DNA of 64,000 bases from Corynebacterium humireducens NBRC 106098 = DSM 45392 (GTDB lineage Bacteria; Actinomycetota; Actinomycetes; Mycobacteriales; Mycobacteriaceae), in assembly GCF_000819445.1 (NCBI RefSeq), contig NZ_CP005286.1:1178001-1242000 (forward strand), given 5' to 3'. The notes beneath the pieces are model-generated. The model saw nothing but the letters and a program-made list of their open reading frames with translations, ran no database searches and had not been told where the DNA came from. Position numbers and translations under genes: made by a program. Positions within the stretch are counted from its first letter, which is position 1, and every line of letters begins with the position of its first letter. Positions 6,921-15,925 of this stretch are shown in pieces.

Positions 6921-7516
6921 CGGTTCGCGCCCCGCCCGGGGCGGTCGAGCTGACGCTCGAAGGCTGCGAGGTGGTTGCGGGAACCGTTGAGGAGGTACTG
7001 CAGCAGGTCCCGCAGCTCGGTGTCCTCCTCCGGCACGGCGGCGAGTTCCGCCTCCAGGCCCTCGATGTCCCACCTCTCGAAGTCGACGCCCACGCGGTAC
7101 GCCTCCAGCTCGTCGCCCAGGCCGCGCGCGAGGAAGTCGTCGTGGACGGTCTGCAGGTCAGGATCGACGAATTCGCCGAGAACGCCGGTGCGGGGATCGG
7201 CGATGCCGGCGGCGTCGAGAAGCCTGCGGACGGCCTCCTGGTGCCCGACCTCGCCCCGGGTGATGTTGTGGAACACCCGGGCGTCGTACTTCTCGGCGAA
7301 GGCGACGTACAGGTCGTGGGCGACCTTCTCCTCCTCGATGAGGCGTCGCAGGAGTGCGTCACGGTCGAGGACCTCGGTGGACGTCGTGGTGGTGGTCTCG
7401 GTGGATGTCTCGGTGGTGACCTCGGTGCTGGTCTCTGTGGGGGCGTCGGTCCCGGTGCAGGCGCCCAGGGGCAGGGCGGGGACGAGCACGAGGGCGGCGA
7501 GCAGGCGGATCTTCAT
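6827..7516 (-). CDS. DUF2202 ferritin-like lipoprotein
   Basis: A 229-residue lipoprotein. The signal peptide ends in a lipobox (LPLGAC, Cys about 20), followed by a Thr/Glu-rich linker and a DUF2202 domain with LIEEEKVAHDLY, an E-V-G-H-Q motif and NHLAAFERQL. It is the paralogue of the secreted protein at 2600-3211. Start ATG 7516 has AGGAGA 4 bases upstream. The family core ends with NHLAAFERQL; the last ~35 residues here are encoded antisense to the end of the decarboxylase gene (94-base convergent overlap) and look like a non-homologous tail. Predicted to be anchored on the outer face of the membrane. Flanking the biosynthetic pair on the side opposite its paralogue, it may share a metal-related job with it. 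Confidence 0.8.
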   Translation of the reverse strand: MKIRLLAALVLVPALPLGACTGTDAPTETSTEVTTETSTETTTTTSTEVLDRDALLRRLIEEEKVAHDLYVAFAEKYDARVFHNITRGEVGHQEAVRRLLDAAGIADPRTGVLGEFVDPDLQTVHDDFLARGLGDELEAYRVGVDFERWDIEGLEAELAAVPEEDTELRDLLQYLLNGSRNHLAAFERQLDRPGRGANRQASMSSRVPGQTTFLASGIWWEALSRMCMK

Positions 7517-7595
7517 GGGGTCTCCTCTGTGGGGGTCTACCCCATGTAACGCCTCCCGGCGACCCGCCATGCCCCGGGGGTGGGGCGCGCCGCCC

Positions 7596-8306
7596 CTACA
7601 TCGAGGCGGACAGGCGCTCGGCGGCGGCGGAGAGTTCCCTGCCCCACTTCTCCGCGGGGTGGGGGCGCAGGCGTTCGGCGGGGCCGGACACCGACAGGAC
7701 GGCGATGAAACGGCCCGCGGGGGTGAACACCGGCGCGGAGAGGGAGGCGAGGCCCAGTTCGCGTTCCGCGACGGATTCGCTGAGGCGCTGCTTCTCGACG
7801 TCCCCCAGCTCCTCCGGGTCGAAGGTGACCTGGGGGAGGATGATGTCGCGCAGTTGCGGGGAGCCGAAGGCGAGGAACACCTTGGCGGCGGACCCGGAGG
7901 TGAGCGCCAGCTGGGAGCCGACGGGCACGGTGTTCTGCAGGCCGACAGGGGGTTCCTGGGCGGCGACGCACGTGCGGGAGGTGCCGGTGAGCTGGTAGAG
8001 CTGCACGGATTCGCCGGTGACGTCGACGAGGTCGGACATGACGGGGCGGGCGGCGTCGAGAAGCTGGTCCCGGCCGCCGGTGCCGAGGGCGGTGAGTGCG
8101 GTGCCGGTGGTCCAGCGGCCGTCGTCGCCGCGGGCGAGGATGCGGTGTGTCTCGAGGGCGGTGGCGAGGCGGTGGGCGGTGGCGCGGGGCAGGCCGGTGG
8201 TCTCGCACAGTTCGGTGAGGGAGAGGGGATGGGGGGCGACGGCCATCATGATGGCGACGGCCCGATCGAGCACCTTGATCCCTGACACTGCGCTATACTG
8301 TCCCAT
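7596..8306 (-). CDS. ltbR: IclR-family regulator LtbR of leucine/tryptophan biosynthesis
   Basis: A 236-residue regulator with an N-terminal winged helix ([20 protein letters not shown]) and a C-terminal IclR effector domain ending in the SVSGPAERL block. It sits divergently next to leuC, exactly as LtbR does in C. glutamicum, where it represses leuB, leuCD and trp genes (literature knowledge). Start ATG 8306 is leaderless: on the minus strand TAGTAT lies 6 bases before it. A 17-base palindrome (8321-8337) lies directly upstream of that hexamer. This suggests control of leuCD and autoregulation by LtbR. Confidence 0.93.
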   Translation of the reverse strand: MGQYSAVSGIKVLDRAVAIMMAVAPHPLSLTELCETTGLPRATAHRLATALETHRILARGDDGRWTTGTALTALGTGGRDQLLDAARPVMSDLVDVTGESVQLYQLTGTSRTCVAAQEPPVGLQNTVPVGSQLALTSGSAAKVFLAFGSPQLRDIILPQVTFDPEELGDVEKQRLSESVAERELGLASLSAPVFTPAGRFIAVLSVSGPAERLRPHPAEKWGRELSAAAERLSASM

Positions 8307-8311
8307 ACCAC

Positions 8312-8337
8312 GATACTAACATCTCACCTTGTGAGAT
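8312..8337. promoter_or_regulatory. Divergent ltbR/leuC promoter with LtbR operator candidate
   Basis: Overlapping -10 hexamers: TAGTAT for ltbR (minus, 8318-8313) and GATACT for leuC (plus, 8312-8317). Next to them lies the perfect palindrome ATCTCAC-CTT-GTGAGAT (8321-8337), placed at the leuC transcription start. The TGAGA half-site agrees with the published C. glutamicum LtbR motif as I remember it. Binding itself is inferred. Confidence 0.7.
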
Positions 8338-8362
8338 TTCACAGATGGAAAGGTGGACATCC

Positions 8363-9781
8363 ATGGCCGAGAAGCTCACGCTGGCCGAGAAGGTGTGGAA
8401 CGACCATATTGTCGCGAAGGGCGAGAACGGCGAGCCCGATCTCCTCTACATTGACCTGCAGCTCCTGCACGAGGTGACCTCCCCGCAGGCCTTCGACGGA
8501 CTGCGCCTCGCCGGCCGCAAGCTCCGCCGCCCGGACCTGCACCTGGCCACCGAGGACCACAACGTGCCCACCGAGGGCATCGTCTCCGGCTCCCTCCTGG
8601 AGATCAAGGAGGCCACCTCCCGCACGCAGGTCGAGACCCTGCGCAAGAACTGCGAGGAGTTCGGCATCCGCCTGCACCCGATGGGCGACGTCAAGCAGGG
8701 CATCGTCCACACCGTCGGCCCGCAGCTGGGCGCCACCCAGCCGGGCATGACCATCGTCTGCGGCGACTCCCACACCTCCACCCACGGTGCCTTCGGCTCC
8801 ATCGCCATGGGCATCGGCACCTCCGAGGTCGAGCACGTCATGGCGACCCAGACCCTGCCGCTCAAGCCGTTCAAGACCATGGCCATCGAGGTCTCCGGCG
8901 AGCTGCAGGAGGGCGTCACCGCCAAGGACCTCATCTTGGCGATCATCGCCAAGATCGGCACCGGCGGCGGCCAGGGCCACATCATCGAGTACCGCGGCGA
9001 GGCCATCGAGAAGCTCTCGATGGAGGCCCGGATGACCATCTGCAACATGTCCATCGAGGCCGGTGCCCGTGCCGGCATGGTCGCCCCCGACCAGAAGACC
9101 TTCGACTACGTCCAGGGCCGCGAGTTCGCCCCCACCGGCGAGGACTGGGACGCCGCCGTCGCCTACTGGAAGACCCTGCCGACCGACGAGGGCGCCGAGT
9201 TCGACACCGTCGTCGAGATCGACGGCTCCGCGCTGACCCCGTTCGTCACCTGGGGCACCAACCCGGGCCAGGGCCTGCCCCTGTCCGCGAACGTCCCGGA
9301 CCCGGAGGACTTCACCAACGAGGCCGACAAGGCCGCCGCGGAGAAGGCCCTGGCCTACATGGACCTCACCCCGGGCACCCCGCTGCGGGACATCAAGATC
9401 GACACCGTCTTCCTCGGCTCCTGCACCAACGCCCGCATCGAGGACCTGCGCGCTGCCGCCGAGGTCGTCGAGGGCCGCACGATCGCCCCGAACACCCGCA
9501 TGCTCGTCGTCCCGTCCTCGACGCTGGTCAAGCAGCAGGCCGAGGAGGAGGGGCTGGACAAGATCTTCACCGACTTCGGCGCCGAGTGGCGCACCGCCGG
9601 CTGCTCCATGTGCCTGGGCATGAACCCGGACCAGCTGGCCCCGGGCGAGCGCTCCGCCTCCACCTCGAACCGTAACTTCGAGGGCCGGCAGGGCCCGGGC
9701 GGCCGCACCCACCTGGTGTCCCCGCCGGTCGCCGCCGCCACCGCCGTCCTCGGCCACCTGGCTTCCCCCGCAGACCTCTGA
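8363..9781 (+). CDS. leuC: 3-isopropylmalate dehydratase large subunit
   Basis: A 472-residue aconitase-family protein that isomerises 2- to 3-isopropylmalate together with LeuD. Visible are the [13 protein letters not shown] block, the cluster-ligand region FLGSCTNAR and the second Cys pair in [11 protein letters not shown], and the terminal [10 protein letters not shown] motif. These provide the three cysteines for the [4Fe-4S] cluster. Start ATG 8363 is preferred over in-frame ATG 8345, because GGAAAGGTGG precedes it at good distance and the protein then begins as in C. glutamicum ([10 protein letters not shown]). First gene of leuC-leuD, followed by a CMD-family gene; probably repressed by LtbR. 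Confidence 0.97.
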   Translation: MAEKLTLAEKVWNDHIVAKGENGEPDLLYIDLQLLHEVTSPQAFDGLRLAGRKLRRPDLHLATEDHNVPTEGIVSGSLLEIKEATSRTQVETLRKNCEEFGIRLHPMGDVKQGIVHTVGPQLGATQPGMTIVCGDSHTSTHGAFGSIAMGIGTSEVEHVMATQTLPLKPFKTMAIEVSGELQEGVTAKDLILAIIAKIGTGGGQGHIIEYRGEAIEKLSMEARMTICNMSIEAGARAGMVAPDQKTFDYVQGREFAPTGEDWDAAVAYWKTLPTDEGAEFDTVVEIDGSALTPFVTWGTNPGQGLPLSANVPDPEDFTNEADKAAAEKALAYMDLTPGTPLRDIKIDTVFLGSCTNARIEDLRAAAEVVEGRTIAPNTRMLVVPSSTLVKQQAEEEGLDKIFTDFGAEWRTAGCSMCLGMNPDQLAPGERSASTSNRNFEGRQGPGGRTHLVSPPVAAATAVLGHLASPADL

Positions 9782-9810
9782 CCACGCCGACCACCAAGGA
9801 GATAAAAACA

Positions 9811-10407
9811 GTGGAGAAGTTCACCACCCACACCGGCGTCGGCGTCCCGCTGACCCGCTCGAACGTCGACACCGACCAGATCATCCCCGCCGTCTACCTC
9901 AAGCGCGTCACCCGCACGGGCTTCGATGACGGCCTGTTCGCCGAGTGGCGCAAGGACGATTCCTTCGTCCTCAACCAGGAGCCCTACCGCAACGGCTCCG
10001 TCCTGGTCGCCGGCCCCGACTTCGGCACCGGCTCCTCCCGTGAGCACGCCGTCTGGGCCCTCATGGACTACGGCTTCCGCGTCGTGCTGTCCTCCCGCTT
10101 CGCCGACATCTTCCGCGGCAACTCCGGCAAGGCCGGCCTGCTGGCCGCCCAGATGGAGGAGGCCGATATCGAGCTGCTGTGGAAGCAGCTCGAGGCTGAG
10201 CCGGGCCTGGAGATCACCGTCGACCTCGAGTCCCGCACCGTCACCGCCGGCGAGAACACCTACCAGTTCTCCGTCGACGACTACACCCGCTGGCGCCTCA
10301 TGGAGGGCCTCGACGACATCGGCCTGACCCTGCGCGACGAGCAGGCCATCACCGACTACGAGGCGAAGCGCCCCGTGTACAAGCCGACCATCACCGCGGA
10401 GGTGTGA
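9811..10407 (+). CDS. leuD: 3-isopropylmalate dehydratase small subunit
   Basis: A 198-residue swivel domain partner of LeuC. Typical features are [14 protein letters not shown] near the start and the [11 protein letters not shown] substrate-binding motif. The start is GTG 9811, preceded by AAGGAGAT 7 bases upstream. It lies 29 bases behind leuC and 3 bases before the next gene, so all three probably form one operon under LtbR. Confidence 0.97.
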   Translation: MEKFTTHTGVGVPLTRSNVDTDQIIPAVYLKRVTRTGFDDGLFAEWRKDDSFVLNQEPYRNGSVLVAGPDFGTGSSREHAVWALMDYGFRVVLSSRFADIFRGNSGKAGLLAAQMEEADIELLWKQLEAEPGLEITVDLESRTVTAGENTYQFSVDDYTRWRLMEGLDDIGLTLRDEQAITDYEAKRPVYKPTITAEV

Positions 10408-10410
10408 GTC

Positions 10411-10812
10411 ATGTCCGACAACCGTTTCGACGAGGGAATCCGCATCCGCCGCGAGGTCATGGGCGACGATTTCGTCGACGCCGCCCTGACCCGCAACGCC
10501 GGCACCGACGGCGAGGACCTGCAGCACCACATCACCGCCACCGTCTGGGGTTCGGTGTGGACCCGCGAGGGCCTGTCCAAGCGTGACCGCAGCCTGCTCA
10601 ACATCGGCATGCTCGTCGCCCTGCGCGCGACCGAGGAACTGCGCGGACATGTCCGCGGCGGCCTGCGTAACGGCCTGACCCGCGAGGAGATCACCGAGGC
10701 GATCATCCACGCCTCCGGCTACTGCGGCGCACCGGCCGCCCTCTCCGCGATGAAGGTCGCCCAGGAGGTGCTCGTCGCCGAGCTGGGCCCTATTTCGCCG
10801 GAAGCGGACTAG
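10411..10812 (+). CDS. Carboxymuconolactone decarboxylase (CMD/AhpD) family protein
   Basis: A 133-residue all-helical CMD-family protein. The conserved block EEITEAIIHASGYCGAPAAL carries the single Cys and a His, and RDRSLLNIGMLVALR is the upstream helix. It is closest in look to PcaC (4-carboxymuconolactone decarboxylase), but no other beta-ketoadipate genes are present. Its position 3 bases behind leuD hints at a role linked to branched-chain amino acid metabolism or a detoxifying CMD function. It lacks the AhpD CxxC pair, so a peroxidase-type role is unlikely. Its last 23 bases overlap the convergent mutT1 gene. Confidence 0.8.
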   Translation: MSDNRFDEGIRIRREVMGDDFVDAALTRNAGTDGEDLQHHITATVWGSVWTREGLSKRDRSLLNIGMLVALRATEELRGHVRGGLRNGLTREEITEAIIHASGYCGAPAALSAMKVAQEVLVAELGPISPEAD

Positions 10813-11794
10813 TCAGGTAGTCAGCACCCGTCAGCTGTCCGTCGTTGAAGGACAGCACCCACACGGACGCCTTCTTCGCCTTGATCTCATCGAGCGGGAG
10901 GCGTCCGTTCGCGCTCAACCAGGCGATCATCCCCGGGATCGCCTCCCCCTGGGAGACGACGACGGAGGTGCCGCCGGCGTCGATGAGCTCCCGGAAACGC
11001 CGCTGGCTGGCGACCTGGTTCTCCAGCCACGCCTCATCGCCGAAGAGCCGGTCGACGACGACCTCCAGGCCCAGCTCGTCCGCCAGGGGAGCGGCGGTCG
11101 ACTGGCAGCGGTCCGGCTCCGCGGAGTACACCGCCACCGGCTTGTACGGCAGGAGCATGGGCACGAGCATCTCGGCCTGGCGACGCCCCTTCTTGTCCAG
11201 CGGACGCAGGGAGTCGTCGCCGTCCCAGTTGCGACGCTGGTGCGCCCTACCGTGCCGGATGTAGAGCACCCGGGAGGTGGCGGGCAGACGGAAACGCTTC
11301 TCCGCCTTGTCCAGCACGAGGCGGTCCACCTCGTAGGAGAGCAGCTCACGGGCCTCCCGGATCGGCAGCCAGCGCAGCTCGTCGACCTCGCCGTTGGGGG
11401 TGAACTCGCCGCCGAGCACCTCACCGGTCCAGTAGTAGACCACCTTGGTGCGGTTGAGGACGGGGTAGGTGACCTTGCCCAGCAGCTTGCCCAGGCGGAT
11501 CTCGAAGCCCGTCTCCTCGAGGATCTCGCGGGCCGCGGTCGTCGGCAGGGACTCACCCGGATCGAGCTTTCCCTTGGCCAGTGACCAGTCGTCGTAGGAG
11601 GGGCGGTGGATCACCGCGACCTCGACGCTGTCCAGGTCGGAGAGGTCACCGCGCCACAGGACGGCCCCGGCGGCGAGCATCGCGCGGCGGAACTCCTTGG
11701 CCGGATCCGCGGGAATCACCTGGTGACGGCCGTTGACGAGCAGCTCCGGAACCTGATCCTTGTCCACCTCATGCGGCATCTTCTTCTTCGCCAT
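10790..11794 (-). CDS. mutT1: MutT1-type Nudix hydrolase fused to histidine phosphatase
   Basis: A 334-residue two-domain protein. The N-terminal Nudix domain has a full Nudix box, [10 protein letters not shown] followed by REILEETGF. The C-terminal histidine phosphatase (RHG) domain starts at LYIRHGRA. This architecture is that of mycobacterial MutT1, which takes 8-oxo-dGTP/8-oxo-GTP down to the monophosphate (diphosphate made by Nudix, phosphate removed by RHG). It sanitises the nucleotide pool in the cytoplasm. Start ATG 11794 has GAGGAGA just upstream; the frame stays open further up only as a shadow of gpsA. Divergent from gpsA as in other corynebacteria. Confidence 0.92.
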   Translation of the reverse strand: MAKKKMPHEVDKDQVPELLVNGRHQVIPADPAKEFRRAMLAAGAVLWRGDLSDLDSVEVAVIHRPSYDDWSLAKGKLDPGESLPTTAAREILEETGFEIRLGKLLGKVTYPVLNRTKVVYYWTGEVLGGEFTPNGEVDELRWLPIREARELLSYEVDRLVLDKAEKRFRLPATSRVLYIRHGRAHQRRNWDGDDSLRPLDKKGRRQAEMLVPMLLPYKPVAVYSAEPDRCQSTAAPLADELGLEVVVDRLFGDEAWLENQVASQRRFRELIDAGGTSVVVSQGEAIPGMIAWLSANGRLPLDEIKAKKASVWVLSFNDGQLTGADYLTSPLPAK

Positions 11795-11917
11795 GTTTCT
11801 CCTCGGACCTCGGTTGCGGATGGGGTTCCCCTCATTTTCACCCACCTCCGGCTGATTCGCAGCACCAACCCATCCTTTAAGCTGGTTTGCAAACGAAAGA
11901 AAGTTGAGGAGCAGCGC

Positions 11918-12916
11918 GTGGTCAACGTAGCGATCATGGGTGCCGGATCCTGGGGTACCACCCTGGCGAAGGTCTTCGCCGACGCCGGCAACATCGTCAC
12001 CCTCTGGGCCCGTCGCCCGGAGCTGGCCGAACAGATCCGCACCACCCGGACCAACCCCGACTATCTGCCGGACATCCGCCTGCCCGAGTCGGTGCACGCC
12101 ACCTCCTCCGCCGAGGAGGCCCTCGCCGCCGCCACCATCGTCGTCTTCGCCGTGCCGAGCCAGACGATGCGCGACAACCTCACCGCCTGGACCCCGCTGC
12201 TGCCGTCGGACTCCACCCTGGTGAGCATCTCCAAGGGCGTGGAGACCGGCACCCACCTGCGTATGAGCGAGGTCATCGCCGAGATCACCGGCGCCGACCC
12301 CACCCGCATCGCCGTGCTCTCGGGGCCGAACCTGGCGCGCGAGATCGCGGAGGAGCAGCCGGCCGCCACCGTCATCGCCTGCGTCGACGAGAACCGCGCC
12401 CGACTGGTGCAGGCCGCGGTGGCCACGCCCTACCTGCGCCCCTACACCAACACCGACGTCGTCGGCGTCGAGCTCGGCGGCGCCTGCAAGAACGTCATCG
12501 CCCTGGCCTGCGGCGTGGCCACCGGCCTGGGTTTCGGCGAGAACACCCTGGCCACCATCATCACCCGGGGCCTGGCGGAGATCTCCCGCCTGGGCGCGGC
12601 CCTCGGCGCCGACCAGCGCACCTTCTCCGGCCTGGCCGGCCTCGGTGACCTGGTGGCCACGTGCAGCTCCCCGCTGTCGCGTAACCGTTCCTTCGGCGTG
12701 CGCCTCGGCGAGGGCGGCACCCTCGAGGAGGCGAAGAAGGCCACGCACGGGCAGGTCGCGGAGGGCGTGATCTCCTCGAACTCGGTGTTCCAGCTGGCGG
12801 AGGCCAACAAGGTGGAGATGCCCATCACGCAGGCCGTCTACGCCGTGTGCCACCGGGGGCTGGACGTGCGGGACATGATCGCGGCACTCATGGGCCGGTC
12901 CCGGAAGGCGGAGTGA
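11918..12916 (+). CDS. gpsA: Glycerol-3-phosphate dehydrogenase [NAD(P)+]
   Basis: A 332-residue enzyme making sn-glycerol 3-phosphate from dihydroxyacetone phosphate for phospholipids. Seen: the NAD(P) loop [43 protein letters not shown] with the catalytic Lys, and the [22 protein letters not shown] block. Start GTG 11918 has GAGGAG 7 bases upstream and gives the normal family length; the open frame before it is not coding. It is followed after 22 bases by ddl. Confidence 0.96.
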   Translation: MVNVAIMGAGSWGTTLAKVFADAGNIVTLWARRPELAEQIRTTRTNPDYLPDIRLPESVHATSSAEEALAAATIVVFAVPSQTMRDNLTAWTPLLPSDSTLVSISKGVETGTHLRMSEVIAEITGADPTRIAVLSGPNLAREIAEEQPAATVIACVDENRARLVQAAVATPYLRPYTNTDVVGVELGGACKNVIALACGVATGLGFGENTLATIITRGLAEISRLGAALGADQRTFSGLAGLGDLVATCSSPLSRNRSFGVRLGEGGTLEEAKKATHGQVAEGVISSNSVFQLAEANKVEMPITQAVYAVCHRGLDVRDMIAALMGRSRKAE

Positions 12917-12924
12917 CCGCGCGG

Positions 12925-12930
12925 TAGGCT
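12925..12930 (+). promoter_or_regulatory. -10 hexamer for ddl (leaderless)
   Basis: TAGGCT lies 8 bases before ATG 12939, in the short gpsA-ddl gap, with no Shine-Dalgarno sequence. ddl can therefore be made from its own leaderless mRNA. Confidence 0.55.
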
Positions 12931-12938
12931 TCCTGCCT

Positions 12939-14018
12939 ATGGAACAGCGCATCACAGTGGGGGTCGTCTACGGCGGCCGCAGCACCGAACATGAGATCTC
13001 CTGCGTCTCCGCAGGAGCGGTCATGAGCCACCTCAACCCGGAGAAGTACCGCGTGGTACCCGTCGGTATCACGAAGGAGGGCATGTGGACGGTCGGGGAG
13101 TCCGACCCCACCCTCCTGCAGATCCGCGACGGGGTGCTGCCGCAGGTGGCGCCCAGGGGTGAGGTCGTCCTCTCCGTGGACCCGGGGCAGCGCGGGGTGC
13201 TCACCGACAAGGAGTCCGGTGACGTGCTGGAGCGTCTCGACGTCATCTTCCCCGTCCTCCACGGTCCCTTCGGCGAGGACGGCACCATCCAGGGCCTGCT
13301 GGAGCTCTCCGGCGTCCCCTACGTCGGCGCGGGCGTGCTCGCCTCCGCCTGCGGCATGGACAAGGAGTTCACCAAGAAGCTCGCCGCCGCCGAGGGTCTG
13401 CCCATCACGGCGGAACTGGTCCTGCGGGGCGGGGAGACGGACATCGCGGACGTCGAGAAGCAGCGCCTGGGTCTCCCGGTGTTCGTGAAGCCGGCCCGCG
13501 GCGGTTCCTCCATCGGCGTGTCCCGGGTGACCGACTGGGCGGATCTCCCGGCGGCCATCGCGGTGGCCCGCGAGTCCGACGAGAAGGTCATCATCGAGGC
13601 CGAGATCATCGGCGACGAGGTCGAGGTCGGCGTCCTGGAGTACCCGGACGGCACGCTCGTGGCCTCCGTCCCGGCGAAGCTCAACGGCACCGGCGACTCG
13701 GAGGAGGGCTTCTACGGCTTCGAGACGAAGTACCTCGACGACGTCGTCACCCCGAGCATCCCGGCGCCCTTCGGCGACGAGGTCAACGACCGGATCCGGG
13801 ACCTGGCCGTCCGGACCTTCCGGGCGCTGAACTGCCAGGGCCTGTCCCGCGTGGACTTCTTCCTCACGGCGGACGGCCCCGTGCTCAACGAGATCAACAC
13901 GATGCCCGGCTTCACGCCGATCTCCATGTACCCGCAGATGTTCGCCGCCTCCGGCGTCCCCTACGAGGAGCTTCTCGACGTCCTCGTGACTACTGCGTGT
14001 CAGTCTCCGCGGCGATGA
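12939..14018 (+). CDS. ddl: D-alanine--D-alanine ligase
   Basis: A 359-residue ATP-grasp enzyme making D-Ala-D-Ala for peptidoglycan. Seen: VVYGGRSTEHEISCVSAGAV at the start, FPVLHGPFGEDGTIQGLLE, the ATP-binding VKPARGGSSIGVS, and the C-terminal metal/product motif NEINTMPGFTPISMYP. The start is supported by the leaderless -10 at 12925. Its last 29 bases overlap the convergent DUF3515 gene. Confidence 0.97.
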   Translation: MEQRITVGVVYGGRSTEHEISCVSAGAVMSHLNPEKYRVVPVGITKEGMWTVGESDPTLLQIRDGVLPQVAPRGEVVLSVDPGQRGVLTDKESGDVLERLDVIFPVLHGPFGEDGTIQGLLELSGVPYVGAGVLASACGMDKEFTKKLAAAEGLPITAELVLRGGETDIADVEKQRLGLPVFVKPARGGSSIGVSRVTDWADLPAAIAVARESDEKVIIEAEIIGDEVEVGVLEYPDGTLVASVPAKLNGTGDSEEGFYGFETKYLDDVVTPSIPAPFGDEVNDRIRDLAVRTFRALNCQGLSRVDFFLTADGPVLNEINTMPGFTPISMYPQMFAASGVPYEELLDVLVTTACQSPRR

Positions 14019-14922
14019 CCCGGCCCAGCCGGACGAGGACCTCGCTGCTGACGTCCTGCGGGGCGCTCACGGCGATGTCGTTCTCCCGGCCCAGGGCGAA
14101 CCAGGTGGCGGCGGTGGTGCCGGTGGCGAGGATGGTGTCCTCGAACCAGACGACGTCGTCGACCTGGTTGAGCTGGATGCCCGGCTCGTAGTTCTCCGGC
14201 GGGGCGACGCCGCAGCGCAGGACGACCGGCTCGCGGCCGTTCGCGACCCAGGCGACGGTGTTCGCCTCGGGGACGTCGATACGCTCGTAGTCCTCGGCGA
14301 GGTCGTCCGGCACGGCCGCCAGGAGGTCGCCGCACACCGCGGTGTCACCGCTCGCCAGCTGCGAGAGCGGGGCGGGGAAGGGCTCGTGGTCGGCGGCCGG
14401 CAGGGTGGCGACGGCCTCCGCGAGACCCGAGACCGGCTCCTTGTGGCGGCCCAGGGACTCGCCGTCGGCGGTGACGGCGACGACCTGCTCCCGGTCGACG
14501 GTGTACCAGGTCTGCAGGGTGGAGCCCGGGGTCATGTCCGTGATGCGCAGCCACTCGACGCCGTCGACGGTCTCGGTGGGGGCGTAGGGGGTGTACTGCA
14601 GCGGCAGGTCGACGCCGCAGCGCAGGGTCACGCGCTCCGTGGAGCTGGAGGACCAGGCGGCGACCCCGTCGGGGGCGGGCTCGAGGATCTCGGCGCGGTC
14701 GTGGCCGATGAGCTCGTCGGGGAGGACGTCCAGGAAGGCCGTGCACTCGGGGGAGTCGGCGAGCGGGGCCGGCAGGTCACTCATCGGCACGGGCTGCTTC
14801 GCCGCCCGCTCGAACACGACCTTGGCACCGACGACGACACCGAGGACCAGTGCCACCGCCAGAACGAGGGAGAGATAGATGGCGGTGCGGCTGGAACGGC
14901 TAGTTTGGATAGCGGAGCTCAT
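13990..14922 (-). CDS. Membrane-anchored DUF3515 protein with two tandem repeats
   Basis: A 310-residue protein with one N-terminal transmembrane helix (about residues 13-35) and an exported part. Two homologous repeats are clear: C-x-x-F/L-L-x-V/A-L/V-P-D-E/D-L ... LRCGV ... VEWL/VVWF ... TWY/F. The first occupies roughly residues 55-165, the second 195-300, each with a conserved Cys pair. Actinobacterial DUF3515 proteins between ddl and thiL are of unknown function; the place suggests an envelope role. Start ATG 14922 is leaderless (TAGACT 8 bases upstream on the minus strand). Divergent from thiL, and the far end overlaps ddl. Confidence 0.8.
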   Translation of the reverse strand: MSSAIQTSRSSRTAIYLSLVLAVALVLGVVVGAKVVFERAAKQPVPMSDLPAPLADSPECTAFLDVLPDELIGHDRAEILEPAPDGVAAWSSSSTERVTLRCGVDLPLQYTPYAPTETVDGVEWLRITDMTPGSTLQTWYTVDREQVVAVTADGESLGRHKEPVSGLAEAVATLPAADHEPFPAPLSQLASGDTAVCGDLLAAVPDDLAEDYERIDVPEANTVAWVANGREPVVLRCGVAPPENYEPGIQLNQVDDVVWFEDTILATGTTAATWFALGRENDIAVSAPQDVSSEVLVRLGRVIAAETDTQ

Positions 14923-14950
14923 GAATCTGAAGTCTATCGAAAGGGTCGGC

Positions 14951-15925
14951 GTGACCAGCTTTCCCGCCCACTATTCGGGCCCGACACTCGGTGAGGTGGG
15001 CGAACACCGCGCCATCGAGGAGATCGTCGCCGCCGCGCCGTCGCGTCGCAACGGTGATGACGCGGCCGTCCTCAACCACGCCTCCCCGAACTCCCGCGCG
15101 GTGGCCACGACCGACATGCTGGTCGAGGGCCGTCACTTCCGCGTCGACTGGTCCACCCCGGAGGAGATCGGCCGCAAGTCGATCGTGCAGAACTTCGCGG
15201 ACATCGAGGCGATGGGGGCCCGCCCGATCGCCGCGCTGCTCGCCGTCTCCGCCCCGCCGCACACCCCGGTGTCCTACCTCCGCGGCATCGCCGCCGGCAT
15301 CCACCAGAAGGTGGAGGAGTACTCGGCGGAACTGGTCGGCGGCGACCTCACCTCCGGCAACGACCTCGTCCTCTCCGTCACGGCGATCGGCTCGCTGGGT
15401 GGCTCCCGGCCGGAGCTCACCCTCGACCGGGCCCGCCCCGGGCAGCGGGTCGTCGCCCACGGGCACATCGGCTGGTCCGCCGCCGGCCTGGCGCTGCTGG
15501 AGCGTTTCGGCCGTGACCTGCGGCGCATCCCGGAGCACCTCATCCCGCTTCTCGACGCCCACTTCACCCCCCGCCTCAACCCCGGGCGCGGCGTCGTGGC
15601 CCGCGCCACCGGCGCGACGTGCATGACCGACAACTCCGACGGCCTCATCGTCGACCTGTCCACCATCGCCCGCCGCTCCGGCGTGAGCATCGACCTGCAC
15701 TCCGCGGACATCACGCCGCCGCCGATCATCTACGAGGCCGCCGAGATCCTCGACGCCGACCCCTGGGAGTGGGTGCTCACCGGCGGGGAGGACCACACCC
15801 TCCTGGCCACCACCGCCGGGGATCCGCCCTCCGGCTTCCGCGTCATCGGGCGCGTCGGCCGTGGCGACGCCGTCACCATCGACGGCCAGCCCCCGCGCTA
15901 CGGCCACGGGTGGGTGAGCTTCTGA
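14951..15925 (+). CDS. thiL: Thiamine-monophosphate kinase
   Basis: A 324-residue enzyme phosphorylating thiamine monophosphate to the active diphosphate. Family marks: [11 protein letters not shown] near the N-terminus, NGDDAAVL, the [11 protein letters not shown] block, the [23 protein letters not shown] region, and [13 protein letters not shown] chose GTG 14951 (GAAAGGG 6 bases upstream, usual family length). The in-frame ATG 14921 would add 10 residues and sits inside the divergent gene's start, so it is the alternative. The stop overlaps the ung start (TGATG). Confidence 0.93.
   Translation: MTSFPAHYSGPTLGEVGEHRAIEEIVAAAPSRRNGDDAAVLNHASPNSRAVATTDMLVEGRHFRVDWSTPEEIGRKSIVQNFADIEAMGARPIAALLAVSAPPHTPVSYLRGIAAGIHQKVEEYSAELVGGDLTSGNDLVLSVTAIGSLGGSRPELTLDRARPGQRVVAHGHIGWSAAGLALLERFGRDLRRIPEHLIPLLDAHFTPRLNPGRGVVARATGATCMTDNSDGLIVDLSTIARRSGVSIDLHSADITPPPIIYEAAEILDADPWEWVLTGGEDHTLLATTAGDPPSGFRVIGRVGRGDAVTIDGQPPRYGHGWVSF

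Noticed and set aside
4245-7073. 942-codon minus-strand frame opposite the FAD/decarboxylase gene
   Set aside because: It is the antisense shadow of a high-GC gene: dominated by Gly, Val, Asp, Arg and without motifs, while the plus strand carries clear cofactor sites. The same applies to long antisense frames at 8339-9757, 18152-20905, 37986-40643, 44110-46779 and 58871-61468.
14921-14950. ATG 14921 as the thiL start
   Set aside because: It would overlap the divergent gene's start codon and has GGAG only 3 bases away. GTG 14951 has a better spaced GAAAGGG and gives the usual length. It is kept as an alternative only.
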